Below are positions 26,559 to 36,760 of a DNA stretch of 64,000 nt, piece by piece. The notes under the pieces were generated by a model that was not told the DNA's origin, searched no databases, and worked only from the letters and a program-made list of their open reading frames with translations. This stretch comes from Bacteroidaceae bacterium. Its GTDB lineage: Bacteria; Bacteroidota; Bacteroidia; Bacteroidales; Bacteroidaceae. Location: contig JAFUVE010000076.1 in assembly GCA_017483765.1 (NCBI GenBank), positions 34,210-98,209 on the forward strand, read 5' to 3'. Position 1 is the stretch's first letter; every line of letters begins with the position of its first letter. Position numbers and translations under genes: made by a program.

Positions 26559-29500
26559 ATGAAAAAAGCATTATTCATGCTGGCAGTTTTTGTCAGCACA
26601 GCCCTCACTATATCCTTACGGGCGCAGGATAATCCGAAAGAGGAACGCAAGATTGCCCTGTGGGGACATGTGCGTGACAATGTGACGCGCATCGGCATTG
26701 ACAACACCTTCATCACGCTGATGACCTCCGACAGCACCGTCGTCGACACCACGCGAGTGTTCGGCATGGGTCAGTGGGACGGCGGCACCAAGTATGATGT
26801 GGGGTACCGCTTTCAGGTGCCTGCCCGACCGCAGAAGTATATCATACGAGCTGAGCACCCGGAATATGAGACACTCGACATCAATTTTGAGGTGAAACGG
26901 GTGGCGCGCAACACCTTCTTCGATGCCCCCTGGCATCTGATGAAGAAAAAGCCCACCCAGGCAGAGCTGATGGAGCGTATGCTGGACGAAGTGACCATCC
27001 GTGCCACCAAGGTGAAGATGGTATATAAAGGAGACACCATCGTGTATAACGCCGATGCCTTCAACCTGCCCGAAGGGTCGATGCTCGACGCGCTCATCCG
27101 CCAGCTCGACGGCGTGGAGCTCAAGGACGACGGCCGCATCCTCGTGAACGGAGAGCAGATCGACGAGCTTCTGCTCAACGGCAAGGACTTTTTCAAGGAC
27201 AACAAGACCGTGCTGCTCGACAACCTGCCATCCTACACCGTGAAAAACGTGATGGTTCACCATAAGTCCACCGACCGGAGCGAATGGCTGGGCCGCGACG
27301 ATGAGAAGAAACTCTATGTGATGGACGTGGTGCTGAAGCGTGAATATGCCCAGGGGTGGATTGCCAATGTGGAGCTGGCGGGCGGGACGCCCTTCGGAGA
27401 GCGGGACGCAGAAGGCAACCGGTTCGACGAGCGCTATCTGGCACGCTTGTTTGCACTCCGCTATACCGACAACTCCCGCTTTACCGCTTTTTTCAACACC
27501 AACAACGTGAACGAAAGCCGGCGGCCGGGGTCGAACGGAGAATGGAGCCCGTCGAACCAACCACAGGGAGAACGCAGTACGCGGAATGCCGGGCTGGACC
27601 TGCTGATTGACGAGAAGGACAAGCGCTGGAAAGAAAACGTGACGATAGACTTCTCATGGAGCAAGACCAGGGACGTGACCCTCACCAGCACAGAGCAGTT
27701 CTTCGCCTCGTCGAGCAGCACCTACTCCAGGATGCTGAACGACTCCCTCTACCACGACAACAGGTTCGGCATCCGCAACCGCTTTGAGCTCAAAAAGCCA
27801 TTCTGGCTGGGAGCAGAACTCCGCTTCGGCTATTTCGACAACGACAGCCACGGAGGCAGCCGTTATGCCAACATGCTCACCGACCCGGAATACTTCGGAA
27901 CGGCAAAGAAAGTGCTCGACGAGGCCTTCTCCGCATCGCTCAATCCCGACCTCCAGGCAGCACTCGTGAACAAGAGCCACATGAAAAGCAAAAATGACGG
28001 GAACGGCATCAACTCATCCATGTCGATCGACCTCACCCACAAGCTCCCAACCGGCGACCAGATTGGTTTCGAACTACTTGGCAGCCTGAACAACCACCAT
28101 TCATACAGTTACGACAGCCAGGCGGTCGATTATTACCGGACGGGACAACCACGGACTTTGAGCAACCGACATACTCATTCTCCAAACAACTCATCCACAT
28201 TCACCATCGGCCCATTCTATGACATAACCTGGCTTAACGGATGGTCGCTCAGGACAGCCTACGGCTACAACAGGGCATACTACCACCAGACACGGGATGA
28301 CTACCGGCTTGACCGGCTTCCCTATTGGGAAGACGACACCTGGCATCAGTTCGGAACGCTCCCCTCCAGCCGCGACTCGCTGCTGCTGGCCATGGATGCC
28401 AACAACTCCTACGACAGGAGGAAAACTAACGAGAAGCATGTGATTTCTTTTCAGACGAAGTACACGAAGGATGAAGACGGGAAATACCAATATTTCAGAA
28501 TACAGGCTCCTTTAAATTTCCTGAACGAACGGTTGAATTACAGGAGCGAGGCGGTCAACACAGACCTGCAGCAGAAAAAATTCACCTTCACTCCATCAGT
28601 TTATGCCTATCTGGCATGGAACAACTGGGAGCGGTATGTCAGTTTCGACTACTCATTGTCGATGACCATGCCCGACCTCTACAACATGGTGGACATCCGC
28701 AACGACGCCAACCCGCTCAGTATCCGTCTTGGCAACCCGAACCTGAAGATGCGTACCGACCACCGGATGCAGACCAGCTTCACCCGAAATTGGAAGCAGC
28801 ACAACACCACGTTCAACATCGGCGGAGGACTGCGATTTTTCCTCAACCAGGTGTCGCAAGGCTATTCCTACAACACCCAGACCGGCGTCTACACCTACCA
28901 GCCACAGAATGTGGACGGAAACTGGCAAACCTATTTCTTCAGCAGTTTCGGCATCCAGCCCGACAAGGAGAAACGCCTGACACTCAACAACTACATCCAC
29001 GGTGATTACACACGCAATGTGGACTATGCGATGGCAACCAACGCCTTGACTTCCGAGATGCCGGAAGTGAAGACCTCGCTATCCCATGTGAACAACTGGT
29101 ATCTGGAAGACCGGCTGACTCTCAACTTCCGCTATAACGACCTCTATCTCGGTGCACAGCTGTATGGGCAATACCGTCATGCCAACAACAAGGAGCGGAC
29201 CATTGAGGAAATCAATGCCGTTGACTTCTCCTACGGGATCAATGGAGGTTATGTGTTCAAATATCAATCGTGCCCTGCATGGCTGAAAAATCTGAACATC
29301 AACACCGACATCAAGATGTACTCACGGCGGGGATATGGTGAGAGGTCGCTCAACAGCGATGACCTCGTGTGGAACACCTCGGTGTCACGTCCGTTCTGCA
29401 AAGGAAAAATCTTAGTCAACCTCGAGGCTTTCGACATACTCCACCAGCTTTCGAACACGCAGATTGTCATCAACGGACAGGGGCGTACTGAAACCATTCG

Positions 29501-29576
29501 CAACACCCTGCCCCGCTACATCATGCTCCACGTGACCTATAAATTCCAGAAAATCCCCAAAAACAGGGAGAAATGA
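26559..29576 (+). CDS. Outer-membrane beta-barrel protein, class A (TonB-receptor-like)
   Basis: 1005 residues from the ATG at 26559; this start gives a proper signal peptide (MKKALFMLAVFVSTALTISL) and avoids reading through the hairpin upstream. The N-terminal carboxypeptidase-regulatory-like domain (about 28-130) is followed by a plug-like domain (145-240) with VTIRATKVKMVYKGDT, GSMLDALIRQLDGVE, ILVNGEQIDELLLNGKDFF. The remaining 750 residues are a large beta-barrel. It ends in FQKIPKNREK, a basic tail seen in all four class-A barrels here. Probably a TonB-linked transporter or exporter; the substrate is unknown. It is last in a blaI-M56-barrel operon. Confidence 0.85.
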   Translation: MKKALFMLAVFVSTALTISLRAQDNPKEERKIALWGHVRDNVTRIGIDNTFITLMTSDSTVVDTTRVFGMGQWDGGTKYDVGYRFQVPARPQKYIIRAEHPEYETLDINFEVKRVARNTFFDAPWHLMKKKPTQAELMERMLDEVTIRATKVKMVYKGDTIVYNADAFNLPEGSMLDALIRQLDGVELKDDGRILVNGEQIDELLLNGKDFFKDNKTVLLDNLPSYTVKNVMVHHKSTDRSEWLGRDDEKKLYVMDVVLKREYAQGWIANVELAGGTPFGERDAEGNRFDERYLARLFALRYTDNSRFTAFFNTNNVNESRRPGSNGEWSPSNQPQGERSTRNAGLDLLIDEKDKRWKENVTIDFSWSKTRDVTLTSTEQFFASSSSTYSRMLNDSLYHDNRFGIRNRFELKKPFWLGAELRFGYFDNDSHGGSRYANMLTDPEYFGTAKKVLDEAFSASLNPDLQAALVNKSHMKSKNDGNGINSSMSIDLTHKLPTGDQIGFELLGSLNNHHSYSYDSQAVDYYRTGQPRTLSNRHTHSPNNSSTFTIGPFYDITWLNGWSLRTAYGYNRAYYHQTRDDYRLDRLPYWEDDTWHQFGTLPSSRDSLLLAMDANNSYDRRKTNEKHVISFQTKYTKDEDGKYQYFRIQAPLNFLNERLNYRSEAVNTDLQQKKFTFTPSVYAYLAWNNWERYVSFDYSLSMTMPDLYNMVDIRNDANPLSIRLGNPNLKMRTDHRMQTSFTRNWKQHNTTFNIGGGLRFFLNQVSQGYSYNTQTGVYTYQPQNVDGNWQTYFFSSFGIQPDKEKRLTLNNYIHGDYTRNVDYAMATNALTSEMPEVKTSLSHVNNWYLEDRLTLNFRYNDLYLGAQLYGQYRHANNKERTIEEINAVDFSYGINGGYVFKYQSCPAWLKNLNINTDIKMYSRRGYGERSLNSDDLVWNTSVSRPFCKGKILVNLEAFDILHQLSNTQIVINGQGRTETIRNTLPRYIMLHVTYKFQKIPKNREK

Positions 29577-29613
29577 TGAGACTTTTTAGTGAACGGTGAA
29601 ATCTTGGAGCAGC

Positions 29614-29653
29614 GAGTGCAAAGTCAAACTTGTTTGAACTCTGCCGAGTTGTG
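29614..29653 (+). repeat. Dispersed hairpin repeat, CAAACTTGTTTG family (copy 1)
   Basis: GAGTGCAAAGTCAAACTTG...GCCGAG with internal dyad CAAAC/GTTTG. A related copy lies at 54320-54357. Gap 29577-29953 otherwise contains only AT-rich DNA and the hairpin repeat at 29819. Confidence 0.55.
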
Positions 29654-29818
29654 AAAAGATTCTACGAAGTGAATAGTGAAAAGTGAAAAATGTAGTTACT
29701 TATGACAACAATTATTTTAGAATGAGGAATGAAGATGATAAGAGACAGAATTATGAGATAAATGAAAAGTAAGGCAGTAATTAAAAGCTTCATGAAATTG
29801 TACAACAAGATAGAGATA

Positions 29819-29890
29819 ATGTAGTTAATGAAAGTTGTTATCATGGAGCTACTCCCGCACTGTCAGGGATGATCGTGCGGGAGACTTAAA
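29819..29890 (+). repeat. Hairpin repeat with conserved loop (copy 1)
   Basis: AATGTAGTTAATGAAAG followed by a 9-bp perfect hairpin (CTCCCGCAC at 29852-29860 with 29875-29883) and loop TGTCAGGGATGATC. The second copy is at 62845-62927. Confidence 0.65.
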
Positions 29891-29953
29891 AAAATATCTC
29901 AGAAAAGATTTTTGGACATTCCAAGTTCTGATAAGATAGATAAAGTAACAAAA

Positions 29954-30553
29954 TCAGGAAATAATTGTATGCACCCAATCAGGCAAATCATTCACATAGC
30001 GTTTAAAGACCTTTCCATCCACCATACGGAAGATCAGACGAGCTTCTTGGTTATCAATGGAATTGTCGTATATATAAGTTCTGTCAGCAATCATACTAAC
30101 ACGGCGACAGTTAAGGATAGATTTAAAGTAACGGGAAATAACCTTGGAAATGGGCACGTCATGACCACCCTTCATCACTCGGCGTGCAATACGCGAGGCA
30201 TTAATAGATGGATGATTAGTGGAAACAAAGAATATGCGGATGAAAAAACCTGCATCATGAGCTCGTCGGATGTAATCAATTTTATCATCAGCAGAAAGAA
30301 CCGTCTCAAAGATGAGACTTTTACGTTGTTGGAGACATTCTTCACGAAGTTGTTCGCAAAACTTCACGGACTGCATGATGGCCTCAATAGAATTCCAATC
30401 ACCATATTTGTCTTTTGCTATCTGGTCAGGATTAATATATATGGCATTCTCCATCCACTCATGTTGAAGAATCTTCGTAGTGATAGTTGTCTTACCCGAA
30501 CCGTTTGGCCCAGCGATAACGATAAGGACAGGTCTATGATCTATGTTTACCAT
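29954..30553 (-). CDS. Zeta toxin family kinase
   Basis: 199 residues. The Walker A loop is AGPNGSGKTT (14-23); INPDQIA and the long helices after LIFETVLSADDK match zeta/PezT-type toxins. These phosphorylate UDP-sugar precursors of peptidoglycan or related small molecules. Its start codon lies within the end of the upstream small gene (7-base overlap), a toxin-antitoxin arrangement. Low-GC DNA and flanking repeats suggest a mobile history. The exact substrate is unproven for Bacteroidota members. Confidence 0.85.
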   Translation of the reverse strand: MVNIDHRPVLIVIAGPNGSGKTTITTKILQHEWMENAIYINPDQIAKDKYGDWNSIEAIMQSVKFCEQLREECLQQRKSLIFETVLSADDKIDYIRRAHDAGFFIRIFFVSTNHPSINASRIARRVMKGGHDVPISKVISRYFKSILNCRRVSMIADRTYIYDNSIDNQEARLIFRMVDGKVFKRYVNDLPDWVHTIIS

Positions 30554-30723
30554 GTGGCGGAAATCTTAAGGGCATCTTGTCGCATCTGTTCAAAGAAACG
30601 ATTTGTAGCCTCATCATTCGTACGCTTTGCCTCCTCAGCCGCCTCTTTCATCAACTGTGAAAGAACAGCATCCGAAGGCTCTTCCATGCTTGTCAACTTA
30701 TAAGTATCTATTGTGGAATTCAT
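30547..30723 (-). CDS. Small putative antitoxin paired with zeta toxin
   Basis: 58 residues (MNSTIDTYKLTSMEEPSDAV... FFEQMRQDALKISATW), helical and acidic. It precedes the zeta toxin and overlaps its start by 7 bases, the expected place for the antitoxin. I cannot match it to the classic epsilon or PezA families by eye. A TATCTTTG -7 box lies just upstream on the minus strand (30752-30759), giving the pair its own promoter. Confidence 0.65.
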   Translation of the reverse strand: MNSTIDTYKLTSMEEPSDAVLSQLMKEAAEEAKRTNDEATNRFFEQMRQDALKISATW

Positions 30724-30851
30724 AAAAAAGGAAGTTTTGAGAAATCATTCGCAAAGATACAAAATATATTTTATACTTTGTTTAAAATCGTAATATTATA
30801 ATGAATAATTTATAGTTAATTAATGTTCATCTGTATAAAACAATAAAAACT

Positions 30852-31724
30852 ATGAGAAAAAAAAGATTACTAATGACAATGACAGTCTTCTTGTTGGTGA
30901 CAATTGCATCTGCCCAGACAGAAGTGGTCGACACGGCCCAGTTCGTGGCTGTGTATGAGTATGAATGCAGGACTCAGACCGCCAGTGGAAAAGATGTCGT
31001 CGACAAGATGCAGCTTGCGGTACAGGCAGGACAGCTGCTGACCAAGTCGATGCCCTACTCCGACTATACAAAGAGCGGCAAGCCGTCAGAAGCTGACATC
31101 GTGGCATCATACGAGGAAGCCTTGATGCACATGCCCACCGTGTGGATCGGCCTCCCCACTGGAAAAACCACCATACGCGAGTTCATCTTCCCGCACGAAT
31201 ACGAAGGCACAGAAGAGACACCCGAAATCGAGTGGACATTGAAGGAAGACACGATGACCGTGAGCGGCTATCTCTGCCAGCAAGCCACTGCAACATTCCG
31301 AGGTGTGGAATGGCATGCGTATTACACGGACGAGATACCGTCGTCGGCCGGTCCTTGGCGCTTGCATGGCCTGCCGGGACTGATTGTCCGCGCAGAGAGC
31401 GAAGCACATACTTTCTGCCTTTCAGAATTGCGACAAGAGTCCTCACCGATTACCAGCCCCGAACAGAACCCCGAAGTGCATCGCATGAAATACGCAAAGC
31501 TGCTGAAATACCGCAACGAAATATACGGCAACAGCCAGTATGCGGGTAATCCGATGTACCACGTTGCAGATATGAGCGGGTCGGCACAGACTGGATATAC
31601 CTTGTCGCTCGGCGGTGCCATCAACCACATGGACGTGATGAATTTTGGCGGCAAGCAGTACATATACGCCGACGGACGCCCCCTGCTGACAAGCGCACAT
31701 GTGTTTCAACCGCTTGAAGAATAA
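30852..31724 (+). CDS. GLPGLI family protein, exported (type 1)
   Basis: 290 residues. A signal peptide (MRKKRLLMTMTVFLLVTIASA) is followed by the GLPGLI-family pattern: an early TASGKDVVDKMQLAVQAG region, EWTLKEDTMTVSGYLCQQA, GVEWHAYYTDEIPSSAGPWR, then GLPGLI at 173-178. It ends FQPLEE; all eight paralogues here end in a similar -PLE- motif. The family is named for this motif; the function is unknown. First of three GLPGLI genes in a row on the plus strand, reading away from the zeta module, in what looks like a long operon. Confidence 0.88.
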   Translation: MRKKRLLMTMTVFLLVTIASAQTEVVDTAQFVAVYEYECRTQTASGKDVVDKMQLAVQAGQLLTKSMPYSDYTKSGKPSEADIVASYEEALMHMPTVWIGLPTGKTTIREFIFPHEYEGTEETPEIEWTLKEDTMTVSGYLCQQATATFRGVEWHAYYTDEIPSSAGPWRLHGLPGLIVRAESEAHTFCLSELRQESSPITSPEQNPEVHRMKYAKLLKYRNEIYGNSQYAGNPMYHVADMSGSAQTGYTLSLGGAINHMDVMNFGGKQYIYADGRPLLTSAHVFQPLEE

Positions 31725-31806
31725 ACAAGAATCATTTTGTCGTTCAATCAGAAATAGCAATTTGCAATAATTATACAGACAGTTTTAATCCTAAAAAAAA
31801 GAAACA

Positions 31807-32709
31807 ATGAAAATTTCAGTTCTCCTCATTGCTTTTGGGCTTGCAACCGCACTGCAAGCCCAGGATGACGGCTTGACAGATCTCATGGCGAGCTATTTTG
31901 CCGCAAAACTGCATCAGGACAGCATCGATGTATCGAACGTCGTTGTTGTGTACAATTACCGTTGCAAAACCTTGGATGCTGACGGTCAGCCTGTGACCGA
32001 CAGCATGCGGTTTGTGCTTCAGTCTGGCGGGCATTGCACCCGCTTCTATCCCTATCACAAATATCTGGAAGACACAGAAGACGCAACCTACTTCACACTG
32101 GAAAACTACGCTACGGTGCAGTCGGATGCCATGTGTCATGTGCCAGAAGTGTGGACCAACTATCCTGATGGCATGACGACCGTGAGAGACATCATCCCGC
32201 CAGGCCATTATGAGTCGTGCGAGGAGCTGGACCGGCCGACATGGACCATACGGGAGCTCGACACGCTGACCATAAACGTCTACCGATGCAAGACGGCCAG
32301 CAGCAAATATCACGGACTCGAATGGACCGTACGTTTCACGGAAGACATCCCCGTCGCGGCCGGACCATGGAAACTGAACGGCCTGCCCGGACTGATACTC
32401 GAAGCCGAAAGCCGTGACGGCATCCACCGCTTTGCGATGGAAGGTCTGGAAAATGTGAGGACTCCCGTCTTTTATGAGCATAACGCCATTACAAAGAAAA
32501 TGACTGATAAAAAACTGATCAGCCAGCGCAACAAAATTTTCGGGAACAAACTCTACCCGAAAAACCCGATGTATTACGCAGACATCAGGGCTTTAACCCA
32601 GACTGAAGACGTGATTTACTACGAGAACGGCAGCGGAGAGATGTCGGAAATCATCAATGGAGTATTCGTAGGGAAGAAAGCACATGTGTTTCAGCCGTTA
32701 GAAAAATAA
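31807..32709 (+). CDS. GLPGLI family protein, exported (type 1)
   Basis: 300 residues with a short signal peptide ending in ALQAQ. The core has TLDADGQPVTDSM, WTIRELDTLTINVYRCKTAS, GLEWTVRFTEDIPVAAGPWK and the intact GLPGLI motif; the C-terminus is HVFQPLEK. Paralogous to the genes on both sides. A dispersed GAAGACGAG repeat begins right at its stop. Confidence 0.88.
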   Translation: MKISVLLIAFGLATALQAQDDGLTDLMASYFAAKLHQDSIDVSNVVVVYNYRCKTLDADGQPVTDSMRFVLQSGGHCTRFYPYHKYLEDTEDATYFTLENYATVQSDAMCHVPEVWTNYPDGMTTVRDIIPPGHYESCEELDRPTWTIRELDTLTINVYRCKTASSKYHGLEWTVRFTEDIPVAAGPWKLNGLPGLILEAESRDGIHRFAMEGLENVRTPVFYEHNAITKKMTDKKLISQRNKIFGNKLYPKNPMYYADIRALTQTEDVIYYENGSGEMSEIINGVFVGKKAHVFQPLEK

Positions 32710-32760
32710 GAAGACGAGAAGACGAGACGATAGTCAGCTATGACAGACAGGTCAATGCAG
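32709..32760 (+). repeat. Dispersed intergenic repeat, GAAGACGAG family (copy 2)
   Basis: AGAAGACGAGAAGACGAGAC followed by GATAGTCAGCTATGACAGACAGGTC in the gap between two GLPGLI genes. Confidence 0.6.
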
Positions 32761-32813
32761 CTTGAAATTGAATCACGTATTTATTTCACTACCATAATCA
32801 GAAAAAAATTTTA

Positions 32814-33695
32814 ATGATGAAAAAACTGTTTATAATTATTCTGTTTGGCATGATTTATTCTGGTATTCACGCCAAAGACGAAACGCCGGTTGACTCCACA
32901 ATGTTTACTGTGGGGTATCATTTCCGCGTCAACACAAAAACAGCAGACGGAGAGCCGGTCACAGACTCTTTGCAGACGGTCGTCCTCGTTGGACAACATT
33001 TCACCAAGACAATGGGCTACCATAGTTTCTGGACAAAAATCAACGGAGAGACTCAGGAAACGTTTGACGCCATGTCCGCAGAGGAGAAAGCGCACGTGCC
33101 CACCATACTGAGGGACATAGGCGGCAAGAAGATGACAGTATATGAGGACATACCGGTCCAACATTATGTGTATGAAGAGAATGAGGACCTGAAATGGACG
33201 GTTCTCGAGGACACGATGACCGTGAGCGGATTTCTCTGCAACAAAGCACAGACAATTTATGCCGGCAGGAAATGGACCGCATGGTTTGCGGAAGAAGTGG
33301 CGTCTACGGCCGGTCCATGGAAATTCCATGGGCTGCCCGGGCTCATCGTGAAATGCGAGGACGAAGGCGGCATCTTCACTTTTGAGCTCTTCGAGCTTGT
33401 CAAGAGAGTGTTTCCGATAACGATGGAAGAGGCAAAGCGTCCGAACCAGAAAATCAAACGTGAGAAGTTTATCGAAAGACGCAACAAGCTGTTTCTCAAC
33501 CCACGCTACCCGACCGAGCCGCTTTATTATCACACCATAAGCGACGCCGACGAACAGGGTTGGACCCTGTGGAGCCTGGAGAAAACCCCTCGGAATCCCG
33601 ACGGGAGCATCCCATTGAGATATCTGACGAGAATCATCAATGGTGTGGCCATACCGTTTAAGTGCAACCAATATCAACCATTGGAATTAGAATAA
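32814..33695 (+). CDS. GLPGLI family protein, exported (type 1)
   Basis: 293 residues (or 292 from the second ATG at 32817). Signal peptide to about residue 20, then TADGEPVTDSLQTVVLVGQH, WTVLEDTMTVSGFLCNKA, RKWTAWFAEEVASTAGPWK and intact GLPGLI; ends YQPLELE. The class-B barrel gene begins 6 bases after its stop, so the two are surely co-transcribed, which suggests a functional GLPGLI-barrel pair. Confidence 0.88.
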   Translation: MMKKLFIIILFGMIYSGIHAKDETPVDSTMFTVGYHFRVNTKTADGEPVTDSLQTVVLVGQHFTKTMGYHSFWTKINGETQETFDAMSAEEKAHVPTILRDIGGKKMTVYEDIPVQHYVYEENEDLKWTVLEDTMTVSGFLCNKAQTIYAGRKWTAWFAEEVASTAGPWKFHGLPGLIVKCEDEGGIFTFELFELVKRVFPITMEEAKRPNQKIKREKFIERRNKLFLNPRYPTEPLYYHTISDADEQGWTLWSLEKTPRNPDGSIPLRYLTRIINGVAIPFKCNQYQPLELE

Positions 33696-33701
33696 ATCGA
33701 C

Positions 33702-36275
33702 ATGTACAGAATATTTCTTGCCATCATACTACTGACTCTGCCCAATGCCACGGATGCTCAGGTGAAAGTGAGCGGCAGGGTCTTGGACTTGCAGAACAAG
33801 CCTGCCAGCAACGTGATTGTGAAGGCACTGGAAGGGGGCAAGACCGTAGCCTTCACCTCCACCAACCTTCAGGGCACCTACAGCCTGCAGCTGAAAGGAC
33901 TGAAGGACGAGGAGTTCATGCTCATGTTCAGCCACCTCAGTTATGAGAAAGACTCCGTCGTGCTGAAAGCAAGCGGGAAGGACATCCGTCAGGACATGGT
34001 GCTCTGCCCGAAGACGATGGCGCTGCGGGAGGTCACGATAAAAGGACGCCCGCTATGGCAGAAAGGCGACACGCTGAGCCACAACCTGGCCTCGTTCCTG
34101 GGCAAGGGCGACGTGACACTGGAGGACGGTCTGAAACGGCTCCCGGGAGTGGACGTGGCTCAGAGCGGTGCCATCAGCTATATGGGCAAGCCCATCTCGC
34201 AGTTCAACATAGAGGGGCTTGACCTGCTGGGCGGCAAGTACAACCTCGCCACGAGGAACATTCCGGCGGACTACGTGACAAACGTGGAGATCGTGCGCAA
34301 CCATCACTCACGTAAAATCGAGAAGAACCTGCCCAGCGACGAGGTGTCGATGAACATCAAGCTGGCAAAAAAAGCGAAATTCAAGCCTTTCGGACAGGAA
34401 GAGGCAGGCATCGGATGGATGCAGGACGGAAAGGACGAACTGCAGGCATTGCTCGGACTCACCGGCATGATGTTCACCGACAAGTTCCAGACCATCTGCT
34501 CGCTGAAAGGAAGCAACTACAAGAACTTCGCCCATGCAGACATGTACGACCACTTCGGAGGATCGGGCATAACCACCAGGGCCACAAGCCTCTTCGGGGG
34601 ATTCGACGGAGGAGTGCCTCCCAAGGGCGAGTATGCCTATCAGCGCAACGGGATGGCAACGCTCAACGCCATCCAGAAATTCGACTCCATCACCACGGCC
34701 AAAGTCAACGCAGACTACAGCTACCACCGCGCCACGCACGACATCAGCCGGAGTTCGGTGATGATGGCGGGAGAGGGCGACTACGTGACCGTCAGTGAGA
34801 CCACCTCGCCGCTCTCCAAGATCCACCTGCCCAAGCTGTCGGTCAACTATCTGAAAAACGGCGACAATCTCTATCTGAATGAGTCGTTCGTGATAAAAGG
34901 AAGGTTCGACCAGAACGAAGGGGACATTCTGTCGAACGGTCTGCCGGTGGAGCAACGCAGGCGCACGTCGTCGTTCGAGATGGCTAACCAGCTGAACTGG
35001 ATGACGAAAAACAAGAAAGGAGTGCGCAGGAGCGTGAACACCTCCGTTTCCTTCAAGCGAACCCCTACCCTCCGCCTTAATTTCCTCAACGACGGACGAA
35101 GCTACGGGCAGACCGCCCAGTCGTCCACACTCACCATGAATGTGGGGTCATCTTTTCAAATACCCGTAGGAAAACTATTCAGGCTGAATCTGCCCGTCAA
35201 CATCTATGCCGCTTACGACAACCTGGAGACGAACCGCATACCGCAGGCTGACCGCAATCACATACACGGCTGGGCGTTCACCCCTTCTGTCTCGCCAGGA
35301 TTCGACATCCACTCCAAAAACCGTAGGTTCTACTTCAATGCCTCGGCAGATATTGCCTTGAGGGGACTGTACTATAATAAACTCGATTTCACAAAACTGC
35401 AGGTAAACCCGCGCATCGGTGCCAGCTACACGTTCAATGCCAATAACAAAGTGTCATTCAACTCCTCTGTCAGCAACCATGTAGGCGATATGATGACGTT
35501 GCTGACGGCACCCATGCAGACGGGATACCGAGCTGTATATACCTCATCGGGCATCATCGGCGAATCAAAGGGATGGAACAGCTCCATAAATTGGAAATAC
35601 CAGCTCCCCATGCAGTATTTCACCATGACGGTTGAGGCTAATCACGGACGGAACAAGCAGAACACACTCTATTCGCAACATATAGAAGGAATCGACATCG
35701 ACCGCCATGCGCTGCTGCGCGACACCCATTCACGCACCACGGGATTCAGACTCTCCGCCACTAAGAATTTTCCGTCGATTTACTCCAAACTCAAATTCGA
35801 CGCGAATTACGGATTTGGCAACAGCGAGCAGGCGTTGAACGACAACGTCATCAAAATTCGCTCCAACAACTATGAACTGAGAGGAAACGCATCCATCACT
35901 CCGCTCACATGGCTCGAACTGAGCTACAACATCAACTACGGATGGTCGAGGACTAAGTATTCCGACGTGAACAACACCTGGACCTCGCTGACACATTCGG
36001 GCGCCGTACATCTGTTTCCAGTTCCCAAACTCGACCTTTCAATTGACTACGACCATGTGCGGCGGCAAATCGCCACAGACCGCTACAAGCACATGTCGCT
36101 CTTCAACGCCTCAGCTCAGTATAAATTCAAGCCCTGCGTCGTCCGGATCGAACTCACCAACCTGCTCAACCAACGCAGTTACGCCTACACCCTCTTCGAC
36201 GGCATCAACACCTACAGCTACGACTATGGTCTTTGCGGACGCACCGTCATGCTCCGCACCACATTCAAGCTGTAA
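33702..36275 (+). CDS. Outer-membrane beta-barrel protein, class B (GLPGLI-linked)
   Basis: 857 residues with a signal peptide (MYRIFLAIILLTLPNATDA). A carboxypeptidase-regulatory-like domain (20-100) is followed by a plug-like domain with GDTLSHNLASF (122-132), LKRLPGVDV (144-152), and GKPISQFNIEGLDLLGG (162-178). A long barrel ends in the aromatic/basic strand RTTFKL, without the lysine tail of class A. The second class-B barrel, at 56643, has the same plug pattern and also follows a GLPGLI gene. Confidence 0.85.
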   Translation: MYRIFLAIILLTLPNATDAQVKVSGRVLDLQNKPASNVIVKALEGGKTVAFTSTNLQGTYSLQLKGLKDEEFMLMFSHLSYEKDSVVLKASGKDIRQDMVLCPKTMALREVTIKGRPLWQKGDTLSHNLASFLGKGDVTLEDGLKRLPGVDVAQSGAISYMGKPISQFNIEGLDLLGGKYNLATRNIPADYVTNVEIVRNHHSRKIEKNLPSDEVSMNIKLAKKAKFKPFGQEEAGIGWMQDGKDELQALLGLTGMMFTDKFQTICSLKGSNYKNFAHADMYDHFGGSGITTRATSLFGGFDGGVPPKGEYAYQRNGMATLNAIQKFDSITTAKVNADYSYHRATHDISRSSVMMAGEGDYVTVSETTSPLSKIHLPKLSVNYLKNGDNLYLNESFVIKGRFDQNEGDILSNGLPVEQRRRTSSFEMANQLNWMTKNKKGVRRSVNTSVSFKRTPTLRLNFLNDGRSYGQTAQSSTLTMNVGSSFQIPVGKLFRLNLPVNIYAAYDNLETNRIPQADRNHIHGWAFTPSVSPGFDIHSKNRRFYFNASADIALRGLYYNKLDFTKLQVNPRIGASYTFNANNKVSFNSSVSNHVGDMMTLLTAPMQTGYRAVYTSSGIIGESKGWNSSINWKYQLPMQYFTMTVEANHGRNKQNTLYSQHIEGIDIDRHALLRDTHSRTTGFRLSATKNFPSIYSKLKFDANYGFGNSEQALNDNVIKIRSNNYELRGNASITPLTWLELSYNINYGWSRTKYSDVNNTWTSLTHSGAVHLFPVPKLDLSIDYDHVRRQIATDRYKHMSLFNASAQYKFKPCVVRIELTNLLNQRSYAYTLFDGINTYSYDYGLCGRTVMLRTTFKL

Positions 36276-36276
36276 G

Positions 36277-36759
36277 ACTACCAGGGGCAATGCTACGCCG
36301 GCCGATTGTGCGAGCGACCTTGTGGGCTGCTATCCATACTGTCTCGATGGCGATGCCGCTCCCGTCACCATCCGCGCCGACAAGTCCAGCACCGTCTATG
36401 TCGTCGATGGTGCAGACCTCAATGAGCACTACCGCCAGAGCCAGGCGGCGGAGCGGATGGGCCGCGACTACATGGCCTACCGCTTAGAGCAAGTCAAGCC
36501 GACAGCCACGACCACCGTAACGCTCGTTGACAAGGGCGGCGGCGAATGGCTCTATCTGGAAAACGGCGACCCGCATCCGCTCCGTGCGACGGACTCCACC
36601 ATCACCATCCAGCGCATGGGCATCCTCTACACCTTCTCACGCGCCGACAGCCTCTACAACGATTGGGGCGCCGACATCCGCGACATCTTCGACCGCGCGA
36701 CCGACAGCCCCGAGACCGAAAACACGCGCTACATGCTCTCTGCCAGGGAGCATCCGTAA
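36277..36759 (+). pseudogene. Orphan 3' gene fragment, no start
   Basis: An open frame without a start follows the barrel stop directly; it encodes a protein-like segment (LVGCYPYCLDG, RMGRDYMAYRLEQV, DIFDRATDSPETENTRYM) with ordinary codon use. I do not recognise the family. It is probably the end of a gene whose 5' part was lost when the locus recombined. It abuts a GLPGLI remnant in a different frame. Confidence 0.5.
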
Positions 36760-36760
36760 C

